Source: Anodontia alba | Taxonomy: Eukaryota; Mollusca; Bivalvia; Lucinida; Lucinidae | Direction: 5' to 3' | Length of the DNA: 64,000 bases | Assembly: GCA_964016985.1 (NCBI GenBank) | Contig: OZ024828.1 | Location: 4,985,701 to 5,049,700, forward strand | Position numbers and translations under genes: made by a program | In this document: positions 1 through 11,854 of the stretch, one piece after another | Position numbering within the stretch: the first letter of the stretch is position 1 | Layout of the letters: the number at the start of each line of letters is the position of its first letter | The notes under the pieces: generated by a model | Database searches by the model: none | What the model was told of the DNA's origin: nothing | What the model saw: the letters and a program-made list of their open reading frames with translations, nothing else

Positions 1-1
1 T

Positions 2-1290
2 GTTTGCAAAACACACTATATAAACTGCTTAATGGAAGAGCTTGGTATGAGTACCATGACCGGAAACCCTACATATAATCTTACTGCTATGTCCAAGGAA
101 GAAATTCTACAAAACCACCATTCGGTGATGCTGACATTTGGAATTTCCCTCCCAGAGGAAGATATTGACCTTCCCAAACTGTACTGGATTCCTAAACTTC
201 ACAAGAATCCGTACATGCAGAGATATATTGCTGGTTCAGCTAAGTGCTCAACCAAGCCTCTTTCTCAGATTCTAACACGAATACTAACCGCAGTTAAAGA
301 AGGCCTTCAGAAGTATTGTGACACTGCATATGCCAGAAGTGGTGTTAATCAGATGTGGATCCTGAAAAACTCCAAAGAGCTCTTAGAAAACCTAAAGGCA
401 CAATCTCTTCATTCCGTCAACAGTATAAAATCTTTCGATTTCTCTACTCTTTACACTACTATTCCTCATGATAAATTGAAATCTAAATTAAAGGCAATTA
501 TCAACCAGTGTTTCTTCCACAAGAATGGTAACCGTTGATTTCAGTATGTTGTCATTGGCTACAAATACACATACTTCATTCGGGATCACTCTGATGCACC
601 ACAAAAATATTCAGATGCAGATGTCATTAAGATGCTGGAATATCTAATCGACAATATTTTTGTGGAGTTCGGCGGTCGGATATTTCAACAAACAATCGAC
701 ATACCGATGGGTACTAATTGTGCACCGTTACTTGCCGACTTGTTTTTATACTCGTATGAGGCTGAGTTTGTACAAAGTCTTCTCTAAGCAGGCAAGAAAC
801 ACCTCGCACAACAATTCAATTTCACCTACAGATATATAGATGATGTATTGTCTCTGAAAAACACAAAATTTGCAGAGTATTTAGAATTCATCTACCCACG
901 TGAACTTGAAATAAAGGAAACAACGGAGACTTCAGCCTCCTCCTCATACTTGGATTGTTATCTCTACATCGACAATGGAAAGCTTACTACTAGGCTTTAC
1001 GACAAACGGGATGACTTCAATTTTCCCATCGTTAACTTTCCTTTCCTGAGCAGTAATATCCCTTCTGCACCAGCATACGGCGTTTACGTTTCACAGTTAA
1101 TCCGTTATGCCAGAACTTGTTCAAATTATCAGGACTTCATGGAGCGTGGGAAAGTGCTCACTCAAAAGTTGTTGAGCCAGGGGTATCAAAAAACCAAACT
1201 GGTAGCAACACTATGGGAGACATCATGATCTAGTCAATCCCTACAATGAGGCAGTTTCCAGAATTGTTTCTGATGTTTTTGCCATAAGTA
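2..1290 (+). pseudogene. Decayed reverse transcriptase, Penelope-like type
   Basis: One frame runs from 32 to 1228 with two in-frame stops (TGA at 536, TAA at 785). A frameshift near 1210 then continues the homology (YGRHHDLVNPYNEAVSRIVS) to about 1290. RT landmarks in order are LYWIPKLHKNP, FDFSTLYTTIPH (catalytic D of motif A), IPMGTNCAPLLADLFLY (motif B) and YRYIDDVL (YIDD, motif C). YDKRDDFNFPIVNFPFL and YGVYVSQLIRYAR follow. The 5' end lies outside the window and no GIY-YIG endonuclease domain is visible downstream, so the Penelope-like assignment rests on motif style only. Not functional as it stands. Confidence 0.75.
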
Positions 1291-1499
1291 GACTTCCCAA
1301 ATCCCGGACATACGCTTCTACCGATATTTCCTTCGTTCAGGCCCATGGGCATGGTGGGCGAAGCTTGCTTACCAAGTAATGCTTACTATCCGCGGACGCC
1401 TGATTACACCCTTTGTTCTGGGGTCCATGTCTGTTGGTCTGAACATTCTGATTCGTCATTCGTTTATGGATTTATGATTTTGAATTACGGCTTTGGTAC

Positions 1500-1736
1500 C
1501 ATGACCGCAACTACTTTCCGTGTGTCATTTTGTTCTTGTGTTTTTCAGTCCTTTTAGTATTGCGACTACCTCGCTTGGGGAAGAGAGAGCTAATCTTAGT
1601 GCTTTTCGTAGGTTTGTTCGGTTTGTGCTTGTTTAGATTTGTCGGTTTCCTCTTCCTCTTGGGGTCTGGGAAGGGCTGCGGTTTGTGATTGTGGCACTCC
1701 CTTGACTTTTCTCTTACCTTTTTTTCAGTATTTTTG
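1500..1736 (+). repeat. R1 dispersed repeat, partial copy
   Basis: It shares the block from TGTTCTTGTGTTTTTCAGTC to the terminal CTTTTCTCTTACC plus T-run with the copies at 2360, 3228, 36735, 37510, 38011 and 55325. Hydrophobic-looking open frames through it are a by-product of T-rich sequence. Confidence 0.8.
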
Positions 1737-1744
1737 GCATGCCG

Positions 1745-2413
1745 TTGGTAACTGTCCAAGTTTCGCTTGCATATAATAGTGTTGGCAGCACTACCGATCT
1801 TTATACTTTCAGCTTTGTGTCGTCTGATTCCACTTCGGTCCCAAATACTTCCACATAGCCGGCCAAATGCTGCACTAGCTATGGCAATCCTTGCATTGAC
1901 TTCATCATCAATGTGCACAACTCTAGACGATGTGCCTCCAAGGTAGGTGAACTTGTCTACCATTTGCAGTCGTTGACCTTTCACTGTGATGGTAGTCTCC
2001 TTGTAAGGCTTTCCAGGTGCTGGCTGATATACTACCTCAGTCGTTTTGATGCTGATTGTGAGATCATAGAAGTCACATGAATCAGATACTTGATCCACAC
2101 CTTTTTGCATTTTCTCTTCTGTTGGAGCACCCTTTGCCATGTCATCAGCAAAAAGGAACTCATCTTGCATCTCTGTCTGCACCTTGGATTTAGCTTGCAA
2201 CCTTCTTTGGTTGAAAAAATTCCCATCAAAGCGATACCTAATAGGTATACCATTGTCATCATCCTGGAAAGCATCTGTATGGCAGAAAACACCATGCTGA
2301 ACAGTGTTGAAGCTAGTACACAGCCTAGCTTAACTCCATTTGTCAGAGCTTTGGCCCACCGTGGTTCAACTATTCGTTTTCATTTACTCTGGCATACAGT
2401 AGAATTGCCATGA
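1745..2413 (-). pseudogene. LINE-type reverse transcriptase fragment
   Basis: Reading leftward, the frames show GVKLGCVLASTLFSMVF (RT motif B region), then DEFLFADDMAKGA (FADD, motif C) and DLTISIKTTEVVYQPAPGKP. VDKFTYLGGTSSRVVHIDDE, INARIA-like sequence and SAAFGRL follow. This is the standard order for a non-LTR retrotransposon RT. A frameshift near 2200 separates motif B from motif C, and the sequence degenerates after DSYQRHAKN. The endonuclease and N-terminus are missing. An R1 copy abuts its left end. Confidence 0.75.
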
Positions 2414-2890
2414 GTACTCGTCTATGTTTATCATTTTGATTAATTTGATGTTTATGTTTTCGCTTTGATGCATTGACTGAGTTGGGAGCCTTTATGCGAA
2501 CCGAATTTTTATGTATTTCTATATTAAGAGTAGCATCGGGACCCAGGGTGAAGTTGGCTATCTGTAAAAGTGCTTTAAACCCCCGGTAGTTTATTCTACT
2601 GACCGTTCTAATGCGGTGGTCCTGGTGTTAGTCTTACTCTTTGTTGCTTTGTGGTTTATTCTACGAGGTGATTTGTTTTATGTCTTACCGTGTGTTATTT
2701 TGTTCTTGTGTTTTTCAGTCCTTTTAGCATTGCGAATACCTTGCTTGGGGAAGAGAGAGTTAATTTTAGTGCTTTTCGTACGTTTGTTCGATTTGCGCTT
2801 GTTTGGTTTTGTCTGTTTTCTCGTCATCTTGGTGTCTGGGAAGGGCTGCGGCTATGGCACTCCCTGGACTTTTCTCTTAACTTTTTTTAA
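2360..2890 (+). repeat. R1 dispersed repeat, long form
   Basis: This ~530 bp form adds an upstream block (from about GTGGTTCAACTATT through GGGACCCAGGGTGAAGTT) that is also found at 37510-37730 and, inverted, near 37140. It ends CTCTTAACTTTTTTT at the edge of the second RT fragment. Confidence 0.8.
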
Positions 2891-4250
2891 GGATTTAATT
2901 GAATGGACATTTATTAAGGAAGTTTCCCTCTATCTTGCATGTAACGGAAGAAATGCTTTTTTCGCTTCCGAAAAGCACATAATTCATACCTTATGGTTAG
3001 GTCAGAAAGTGTGTGAAGCTCTCACTTTTCTTTTTGACAATACTTATATAAGATTAGGTACTAAGCTATTTAGACAAAATGTGGGTATTCCGATGGGTAC
3101 GAATTGCACACTGCTTGTGGCTAATTTGTTCTTGTTTGTTATGAAATAGATTTCATGATGTCTGAAGCAACCTGAATTTATTGAAGCTTTCAGCTCGACG
3201 TCTAGATATTTGGGCGATTTGTTCTACTTACCGTTAAGGCAATGGTCCCGGTGTTAGTCTTTCTCTTTGTTTCTTTGTGGTTTATTCTACGAGGCGATTT
3301 GTTTTATGTCTTACCTTGTGTTATTTTTTTCTTGGGTTTTTCAGTCCTTTTAGCATTGCTGTTACCTTGCTGGGGAAAGAGAGAGAGCTAATCTTAGTGC
3401 TTTTCGTACGTTTGTTCGATTTGCGCTTGTTTGGTTTTGTCTGTTTTCTCGTCCTCTTGGTGTCTGGGAAGGGTTTCAGTTTGTGATTGTGGCACTCCCT
3501 GGACTTATCTCTTACCTTTTGTTTTCGATGATATGATTAGTCAAATTTATCCTTCCGAGCTTCAATTAAATAAAGCAAATTCTTCTGAAACTGAAGCCCC
3601 GTTTTTAGATTTGCGTTTGTTTATTTTAGATAGGTTTATTTCATGCAAAACTTATGGTAAACGCGATGATTATGATTTTGAGATTGTAAATTTTCCTTAC
3701 TTGGATGGGGATGTTCCTCGTCGATCATCCCACGGTGTTTATATCCTGCAACTTATTTGGTTCGCTAGAGTGTCTAGTCATTTCTGACTTCAACACTCGA
3801 ATAAATTGTTAACTGCTAAACTTCTGAATCAGGGTTATCGGTACCATAAACTCCGCAAAGCCGTTTTTCTAAACTTTACATAAGTCATTTCGATTTAGTT
3901 TCAAAATTTAATGTTGGACTTAAATCGTTTCTGCAACAAGGCCTATCAGAATCTGAATTTTATGGTGACTTAGTATATAAATTCAGAAAAATATATGCTT
4001 GCAATGATTTTAGCACTCAATTTCGTAAAAATTAGTTTTCGATATATAAAGATTGGGTATAACATAAATGTAATACGACAGACTGCATGCACGGTAGTTG
4101 ACCCAACCATGGTTAATACCTTTACTTCCCTTTTGGTTGCACGCCGGCGGGCTCTATGACGGCTTCGACCTAAAGACTTTTAAGTAAGTCGGTTGGTGCC
4201 TGATGCTCTGGCTCTGGGTCGGGTCCAACGGAGTCCTAATGTTGGTTTTC
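2889..4250 (+). pseudogene. Second decayed RT copy of the same type, split by a repeat
   Basis: The 5' part (2890-3225) keeps FRQNVGIPMGTNCTLLVANL (motif B) and a damaged motif C (RYLGDLF). An R1 repeat then interrupts it at about 3228-3524. Homology resumes at 3525 with MISQIYPSELQLNKANSSE, YGKRDDYDFEIVNFPYLDGD and HGVYILQLIWFAR. It continues in broken frames through NQGYRYHKLRKA to RQTACTVVDPTMVN near 4110. Motif A and everything upstream are missing. It belongs to the same RT group as the first copy but is clearly diverged from it. Confidence 0.7.
3228..3524 (+). mobile_element. R1 repeat inserted inside the second RT copy
   Basis: This ~300 bp R1 unit interrupts the RT coding homology between RYLGDLF and MISQIYPSE. 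That shows R1 moves as a unit after the RT copy was in place. It ends in TTACCTTTT. Flanking duplications are too short or degraded to call. Confidence 0.75.
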
Positions 4251-4464
4251 TTTTGCTTCAGCATTTTGGTTATTTCTTGTTGTTGAGTCATCATCGTTGT
4301 TTCATCTCTGTACTCGTTTGATTTTAATGTTCTCGGAGATGATGCTCTGATGAGTTAGGAACGCCTTACGCGGACTGAACAAATGTCTTGTGTATACCAC
4401 AGCAGAACTTAGGGCGAGAGTTGTGGCCAAGTAAAATCGATTTAAGCTCCAAGTAATATTTTTT

Positions 4465-4762
4465 ATTGACCGTTCCAAGGCGATGCTTCTGCTGTGGTTT
4501 ACTATATCTGTTACAATATGTCTTGGCATGTGTGTCTTGGTGAAACTTGGCCATTTTTTGGAAAGAAACTGCCCTTTTGGCTTTCTGCTGGTGTCTGGAA
4601 AGGGCTGCGGTTTGTGATTGTGGCACTCCCTGGACTTTTCTCTTACTTTTTTTTTATTGTGGTGCCATTACTTTAAGTGCGTCCTTCATTCTCTTTGGTG
4701 TCTTGGAACGAAATGTGTTAGGTAATTGTATCGATTCCTGATCATTGCCTTCCTTTCTATTT
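4465..4762 (+). repeat. Dispersed repeat R2 with a short embedded R1 tail
   Basis: It is similar to 51122-51395 (shared landmarks: GCGATGCTTCTGCTGTGGTT, TTTTTTGGAAAGAAACTG and GTATCGATTCCTGATCATTG). Positions about 4590-4651 carry the R1 end (GGTTTGTGATTGTGGCACTC). Confidence 0.65.
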
Positions 4763-4989
4763 ACTCCGCGCGAAACCTTACCTCTAATTCTGATGCAGCT
4801 CCAAATTGCAAATGTATGTTTGGTCCGCATAGAAACATTACTGAAACACACAGAATCAAAACCACTGTGAAGAAACAAAGCAAACGGCTCAACGGCGTTA
4901 TGAAGGCAGAACACAAGAAAACCACAAAAAGGACACAATGAGCCCGACCACAGGCATTGATAGTCAGGCGTCAACAATCTAAACCATCT

Positions 4990-5269
4990 CATCACGAAAA
5001 CATGCCTATATAATGTTGACCCGCTTAAACCCCACTTTTATATAGTAAAACTGGGGTTTACAGGGGTATACATTATTTTTCTTATTTCTGCTCAAAAACT
5101 TCGATTGTGGGTACTCGTTAGAACCGCCTCGCCGAGGCGGTTCTAACGAGTACCTACAATCTATGCTTTGAGCAGAAATATGAAAAATATCAGATTTTTT
5201 ATCTGAAAATTTTCTTTATTTTTTGTGGTAAAATTTTCAGTATATTTGAATAGGCTTGTTTTCATAATG
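4990..5269 (+). mobile_element. Family A snap-back element
   Basis: Begins CATCACGAAAACATGCC and ends TAGGCTTGTTTTCATAATG. The left (X) half has the AAACCCC...GGGGTTT hairpin. The centre is a ~60 bp palindrome around GAACCGCCTCGCCGAGGCGG. The right (Y) half has TGAAAATTTTC. X-to-Y orientation, no coding capacity. Confidence 0.85.
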
Positions 5270-5442
5270 TAAAACAGATTGAGAAGGAAGTCGTCATAGG
5301 CACATGATAAGAACGAACACACTTGGTATAATACCCCCGTACATGCATTTACTAGGGAGTCAGCTTTGGTGACTGGCTTCCAAGAGAACATGTTCTCTCA
5401 TTTTCACCCATTTACGCCTAGCGTCCAATAAAAGGAACATTG

Positions 5443-5510
5443 AAAAACAATGTAGACCCAGATAAGACGCCACAGAACGCGGCGTCTGATCAGGGTCTTC
5501 ACTGTTTGCA
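5443..5510. repeat. Family C hairpin (GATCAGACGCCGC type)
   Basis: AACAATGTAGACCCAGATAA ... GATCAGGGTCTTCACTGTTT; arms ACGCC...GGCGT. About 68 bp with imperfect arms. Confidence 0.75.
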
Positions 5511-5866
5511 TTAAGTTAAGAAATTTCTTCAAAACATGTCAGTAATAAAAACTAATCAGACACCCTTTACATAGGGAATGGACCTTTCCAAAGAGTTAAG
5601 ATAGAGGAGTCCACTCGGCATAAAGGGGTTAAAGTAAAATCCTTTGTCAGAAATGGGGAATTAGTTTTCACAGAGTTGCCTCAGTTCTAGAAAGTTTATC
5701 AAATCTTGTTAAGTAAAGCACAAAGTGTGGCATAATGTATTTGGTTAGAAAAGTATAAAGGCCCCGATAATTTTAGTGCAAATAATAGAAGTTTACTCTT
5801 GGAAATTTGAAGAAGTCTCCTCAATCATAAATATGTTCTTCTTTTATGATTTTCAATTTAAGGGGT
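5511..5866. other. No gene or repeat recognised
   Basis: AT-rich sequence with ordinary composition. Nothing supportable. Confidence 0.6.
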
Positions 5867-5974
5867 CTTGTTTTTTTTTTGTTTTTTTTTTTTGTTTTTT
5901 TTTTTGTTTTTTTTTTTTTTGTTTTTTTTTAGAGGGGGGCGGGGGGGGGCGGGGTTTATTTTATTTCTTTTTTT

Positions 5975-6006
<32 letters not shown>

Positions 6007-6010
6007 TCTT
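5867..6010. repeat. T-rich tract with a G-run
   Basis: TTTTTG repeats, a GGGGGGCGGGGGGGGGCGGGG run (5935-5954), then long T-runs. No gene; open frames are artefacts. Confidence 0.9.
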
Positions 6011-6203
6011 TTGTTGTGTTATTTGTTGTTTAAGTATTATCATTTATTGTAGAAAATTTTCTACTAAATGCAAACATTGTAGACTGAAAGTCGCCGAATT
6101 CTGCTGCGTCTCATCTGGATGCGCATTGTTTGCTAATGTCCCTTTTACGGACTCTATGCCTAAATGTGTTGAACACTTAATCTCGATATATATGTTTATG
6201 CTC

Positions 6204-6208
<5 letters not shown>

Positions 6209-6299
<91 letters not shown>
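6209..6299. repeat. (AT)n microsatellite
   Basis: Pure AT dinucleotide tract of about 90 bp. Confidence 0.95.
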
Positions 6300-6301
<2 letters not shown>

Positions 6302-6401
6302 AGAGTTAATCATAAACAGTGCAAATGGTTTGTTTACCTGAGGCCTTTCGGCTTTCGCCTTCTTCAGAGGATTGGTAGCACTGGCTTGCTCCTTTTCCCA
6401 A

Positions 6402-6965
<564 letters not shown>

Positions 6966-7244
6966 CATCACGAAAACACGCCTATATTATTCTGACCCTC
7001 TTGAACTCCACTTTTATATAGTAAAACTGGGGTTTACAGTGGAATACATTATTTTTCTTATTTCTGCCTAAAACATAGATTGTGGGTACTCGTTAGAACC
7101 GCCTCGCCGAGGCGGTTCTAACGAGTACTCACAATCTATATTTTGAGCAGAAGTAAGAAAAATATCACAATGTTTCATCTTAATATTTTCGTTCTTTCGG
7201 CGGTAAAATTTACAATATATTTGTATCGGCGTGTTTTCGTAATG
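6966..7244 (+). mobile_element. Family A snap-back element
   Basis: X-to-Y orientation. Ends CATCACGAAAACACGCC and GGCGTGTTTTCGTAATG, intact central palindrome near 7085-7138. Confidence 0.85.
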
Positions 7245-7412
7245 TATTCAATAAAACCTAGTGATTATGTAACCGAACAGCGCAAGCCCTCAACAAAATA
7301 CTCGGTTGCGAAGGCTGATCTGGACCTTCACTGTCTATATTTACTACGAAGACATGTTTTCCAAAGGCGCGCCTCGTTTGTATTATATTAACTGGAGTTG
7401 AGCGTCGTTAAT

Positions 7413-7752
7413 GTACAGTCGACTCCCGTTATCTCGAATTCCAAGGGACTCACTGAAACACTTCGAGATATCCGTACTTCGACATTTCAGAGTTGAGAGA
7501 GTGAGAAAACCAATAAATTGAACAACCATATTTAAGAAATGAATATATAATTTGACTCCTGAAGTTAGAAATATATATACAAAATAATGTGGAAAAGAGG
7601 AGAAATTGCTCCTGAGGAGCAATTTCTCCTCTTTTCCACATTATTTTGTTACCTGTTGTCATAGTTTCATGTTAAAGCAGGAACCAGATTTTCACTTCGA
7701 AATAAGCGGTAATTCGAAATAAGCGAGTTCGAGATAACGAGGTTCGACTGTA
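7413..7752. mobile_element. Pogo/Tigger-like MITE
   Basis: Terminal repeats TACAGTCGACTCCCGTTATC and GATAACGAGGTTCGACTGTA with TA at each outer edge, as for Tc1/mariner-pogo elements. The centre holds a palindrome (GGAGAAATTGCTCC/GGAGCAATTTCTCC). Confidence 0.75.
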
Positions 7753-8059
7753 TATGGTTTTTTAGCGTCATTTGTCGCATCGCTGACGTTACGTCTTCAG
7801 ATCTTTTCAATTTTAAAGTGTGTTCATCGCTTTCAAGGGTTGTTACATTTAGAATCTAATCGATTCCAGGCAAAACTTTAAAATGATAAATATATGTGGT
7901 AAATTACTTTATAAAAATATTCATATATAGGATAAACAGCCTGTCAAAAGTATTTTTCTGGTGGACTTTTTTTTTTTTTTTTTTTTTTTTGCTGTAAGAA
8001 GGACACTGTTTGTTGCGCTCATTTTAGAATGCGCGAATGGCATTGCTTGGACATATTTA

Positions 8060-8339
8060 CATCACGAAAACATGCCTATATAATGTTGAACCCCTTAAAC
8101 CCCACTTTTATATAGTAAAACTGGGGTTTACAGGGGTATATATTATTTTTCTTATTTCCGCTCAAAAACATAGATTGTGGGTACTCGTTAGAACCGCCTC
8201 GCCGAGGCGGTTCTAACGAGTACCCACAATCTATGTTTTGAGCAGACATATGAAAAATATCAGAATTTTTGTATCTGAAAATTTTCAGTTTTAGGAGGTG
8301 AAAGTGTCTATATATTTGAATAGGCGTGTTTTCGTAATG
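8060..8339 (+). mobile_element. Family A snap-back element
   Basis: X-to-Y orientation, both ends present, perfect central arms near 8175-8235. Confidence 0.85.
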
Positions 8340-8458
8340 CACCGTGTTTGAAGGAAACAAAAAACATTTCAAATGGTAAAAAAGGGACATGTAGTGCATA
8401 TTACAGTTACCTTTGCTGAGCCGTGATCAAATGTCTGTTTCAGCTATGTAGTGGGTAA

Positions 8459-8501
8459 TAAAGGGTTATTACACTGATATTGGTTAATATTATCGCGAGT
8501 T
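8459..8501 (+). repeat. Left member of ~43-bp direct repeat around family A copy
   Basis: Repeated at 8760-~8805 directly after the element end. Diverged, with matched order throughout. Confidence 0.7.
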
Positions 8502-8759
8502 CATTACGAAAACATGCCTATTCGAATATACTGAAAATTTTTACCAACAAAAAACGTAAATTGTTCAGAAAAAAATGCTAATATTTTTCATGTTTCTGCT
8601 CAAAACATAAATTGTGAGTACTCGTTAGAACCGCCTACCCACAATCTATGTTTTTGAGCAGAAATAAGATAAATAATGTATACCTCTGTAAAACCCAGTT
8701 TTACTATATAAAAGTGGGGTTTAAGGGGGTCAAAATTTTATAGGCATGTTTTTGTGATG
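8502..8759 (-). mobile_element. Family A element with central arm deleted, flanked by long direct repeats
   Basis: Y-to-X orientation. The palindrome is cut to one arm (GTACTCGTTAGAACCGCC joins directly to TACCCACAATC). The flanks 8459-8501 and 8760-~8805 are direct repeats of about 43 bp (TAAAGGGTTATT and TATTGGT shared) with a few differences and a 3-base insertion. Confidence 0.85.
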
Positions 8760-8805
8760 TAAAGGGTTATTATTACACTGGTATTGGTGAATATTATTGC
8801 TCTTA

Positions 8806-9325
8806 CCCTTAATTCTTATCCCTTGAATCGGAACGTGGGGCAGTATTTACCAATATTAGTGCAATTACCCATTTATTATGTAATTTTAAATATTTTGCGT
8901 CATTTTCAGTTGTTTTGAAATCTCAGAAAGGCATCTTTATTATCTAGAATTGCCCTAACACTTCATCAAAAGTCACGTCATATAACGGTAACGTTCGATG
9001 GCATCCGAGTAAGCGTACACTATCAAAATATGCGTGCAGATGTCGATAACCAGTGACATCTGCACGTTCGCTCTTTGGATTTCATCGCACATTTTTCATC
9101 AGTCAATAGTTATAGCTATATAATAATTCCCTTTATAGTTTCGAATATAAGCAGACAGCGAAGCCCGGGTAAACAGAGAATGATAATATTTTACTATGGC
9201 CAGATCAACAGAAAAGGATAATACTTTACGAAGGCCAGATCAACAAAAAAAATATTATATTTTACTAAAACGGTTCCTCTGTTCTTGTGTGTTATTGCAA
9301 GGTTATTGCGATTGTGCTGTTTTGT
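8806..9325. other. No gene; short direct repeat only
   Basis: GATAATATTTTACTATGGCC and GATAATACTTTACGAAGGCC (9181-9240), each followed by AGATCAACA, form a ~42-bp tandem pair. No coding signal. Confidence 0.55.
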
Positions 9326-9662
9326 CATCACGAAAACACACCTAAATACTTTTACCCCGCTTAAATCCCACTTTTATATAGTAAAACTGAGGTTAATAGG
9401 GGTATACATTATTTTTCTTATTTCTGCTAAAAAAATTTAGATTGTGGGTACTCGTTAGAACCGCCTCACCGAGGCGGTTCTAACGAGTACCCACAATCTA
9501 TGTTTTGAGCAGAAATATGAAAAATATCAGGTTTCTTATTTCTGCCCACAATCTATGTTTTGAACACAAATATGAACAATATCAGAGTTTTTTTTATCTG
9601 AAAATTTTCATTTTTTGGAGGTGAATTTTTCTATATATTTGAATAGGCGTGTTTACGTAATG
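9326..9662 (+). mobile_element. Family A snap-back element with internal duplication
   Basis: X-to-Y orientation. The right half contains a short duplicated block (CACAATCTATGTTTTGA occurs twice, near 9490 and 9547), making it longer than other copies. Confidence 0.85.
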
Positions 9663-9701
9663 TAGGGCCATAAAATACAGTTTAACAGGCATATAGTAAA
9701 C

Positions 9702-9797
9702 GGAATCTTACATCAGTGGTAATTTCATATGAAATTTATGAACCTTGAAGGCTCGTTTTAAAAACCTCATATGAAATGACCATTCATGTAAGATCCT
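9702..9797. repeat. Small inverted repeat
   Basis: GGAATCTTACATCAGTGGTA at left pairs with the complement of GACCATTCATGTAAGATCC at right; TTTCATATG/CATATGAAA inside. Confidence 0.6.
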
Positions 9798-10619
9798 CTA
9801 TTACTCGAAAATTTCAAGCATCCATAATCAGTAAATTTTATACAAATGCGTTATCTACAAATAAATTCACTGTTGTAATGAATTCCAACACTCCTGCACG
9901 TGTTGTTCCTTATTTGTCTTTACATTTCTCATTTCTAGCCGTGCTTTATCTAAGGTATTTGAGCGCAGGAATTTCGTCGCGCGCAATCGACGGGAAACCA
10001 ATCATATTTGCGAAAGTTTCGCCCCCTGGTAACTATGGACGCTAGATTAGCTTACAATATTGGCCGAAACATTCATATACATAATAAATTATTTTATTTA
10101 TTAAGACAAGAAATGATCTATGAACATATTGGAGTTCTTTGACTTTTTTTACCAGATGAGTTTCTCTACAGGTTACACCATTCAAACACATTCATTTTAC
10201 TTGTTTCCATCGTGTATTTGTTGACGTTCGAAAACGAAAGTGTCGGTTAACATTCTTATTTGCTGTTTATATCTGTCCTTATTAAGGTCCATCGCGGCAC
10301 TCAAATTTCATACTTTTTGCAATTCTTTCATGAACACAGGATTTAAGTTTTTTTTTTGTTTTTTTTTTGTTTGTTTTTTTTTATATATATATTAATACAT
10401 CGTTTATTTATATTTTACACTGTCAGCTGATTCGCATAAGTTATCCGCCATTTTGAATATTCGTCATCGAACCTTGTAACTACGTAACCGCGTGACGTAA
10501 TGCTTAAGAGGTATCGTCAACTAACAAAGGGGAAGTCAGGTAATAAAAATAATAATGAAAATCAATAAAAAAAAAATCGTTTATGCAAAATTCGCTCAAT
10601 GAGGAGTGTTAGAAAAGAA
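9798..10619. other. No gene recognised
   Basis: The open frame at 9776-10045 has no recognisable protein features. T-runs at 10350-10380. Confidence 0.55.
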
Positions 10620-10796
10620 ATAAATTATTCCGAACCGTGCTCAAATGCCCCAGATAAAGCACAGTTGAGTTTGGGTTGTATCCATTTGAGCACTTGCTCG
10701 CTGCGCTCGCTCGTGCTCAAATGGGTACAACCCAAACTCAACTGTGCTTTATCTTAGGCATTTTAGAGCACGGTTCGGAATAATTTATCTCTTAAT
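10620..10796. repeat. Long palindrome, ~175 bp
   Basis: ATTATTCCGAACCGTGCTCA pairs with GAGCACGGTTCGGAATAAT and continues through AAGCACAGTTGAGTTTGGGT. The loop is GCTCGCTGCGCTCGC. No relative elsewhere in the window. Confidence 0.78.
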
Positions 10797-11747
10797 TAAC
10801 ATCCACCTGGTTTAAAAATATTTTATTTAAAAAAACACAATGATTATACATATTTGTCATGTACACAGAAGATAGAATCAGAACGAAAGCATAAGATTGT
10901 TTAGTTCTTCTAATACATATATATCATTTATATTACATCATGGCAGTTTATCATTATTACCAATAGTACTTAATGTCTCAAAGACTATGACAACATATGA
11001 TCGAAGACACAACCAATCAGTACAGTGGAATGAAAGTAAAACAAAAGCGCTATAACGAAGGATAAAATTTTACCATAATGATGGTTTAACCGAAATAAAA
11101 AGAAACAAAGAAAAAAGAAAGACAGACAATAGAAAAGGTATTCCGGAGCGAGTCGAAGCGGCAGGGATGGAAGGCAATCAGATGACAATTTTTAGTCATT
11201 TCTTAGGTAAAAATATACTGACTTCGAATAGCACCAGGTCTGAGGTATTGTGGTCAGAAGTTACTAGTATCAACACCAGGGAAAGGCTTAAAATCGTTTG
11301 CTATCCTGTATGTAGTTGTACACAGCTTCAAAAATGATTTGATTTGTATCTGAAGGGAGTGACTCATCACAGTGTAGAAATACATTTAGTGACACAATGC
11401 AATATTGAGACTCTATCTGAAAAAGTTCAATTCGTTGATCTCGATATGTTACAAAATAAGAAAGACTGTTCAGCATTTTCAACATCACTACTTTTACAAG
11501 AGCACAGTGGGGTGTCGGAAATAGTTTTTAGAAACAAGTCAAAATTTAAAGAGCTGCATCCTGTACGTAGCTTATTATGCAAAAAATTTGTCACTTTATG
11601 CTTCCAGTATAAAAATATTTTGGAATTGTACTTTTATTCCGGCTTATCTGTCGTTTAAAAGAATAAATTGAATCTACATAGTTATCATTGTCTGCTATAT
11701 CATTCCGTTCTCGTATAACAGATGGCAGGAATGAATTGAAGTACAAA
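10797..11747. other. No gene recognised
   Basis: Overlapping frames of about 100 codons on both strands at 11288-11658 show no known motif and normal AT-rich composition. Confidence 0.55.
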
Positions 11748-11854
11748 CCCAGTCAGCATTCTACGTAAATCTATATCGGGCCGTCATCGGCCCGTCAGGG
11801 TAGCTGACGGGCCGATGACGGCCCGATGTAGATTTACGTAGAATGCTAGCTGGG
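11748..11854. mobile_element. Family B 107-bp hairpin
   Basis: Nearly perfect palindrome: CCCAGTCAGCATTCTACGTA ... TAGAATGCTAGCTGGG, with core GGGCCGTCATCGGCCCGTCA. No coding capacity and no clear target duplication. Confidence 0.88.

Noticed and set aside
2616..3486. Hydrophobic, membrane-protein-like open frames ([15 protein letters not shown] type), also at 36.7-38.6 kb and 55.3 kb
   Set aside because: They recur wherever the T-rich R1 repeat occurs, on whichever strand and with frame breaks. No conserved protein is implied.
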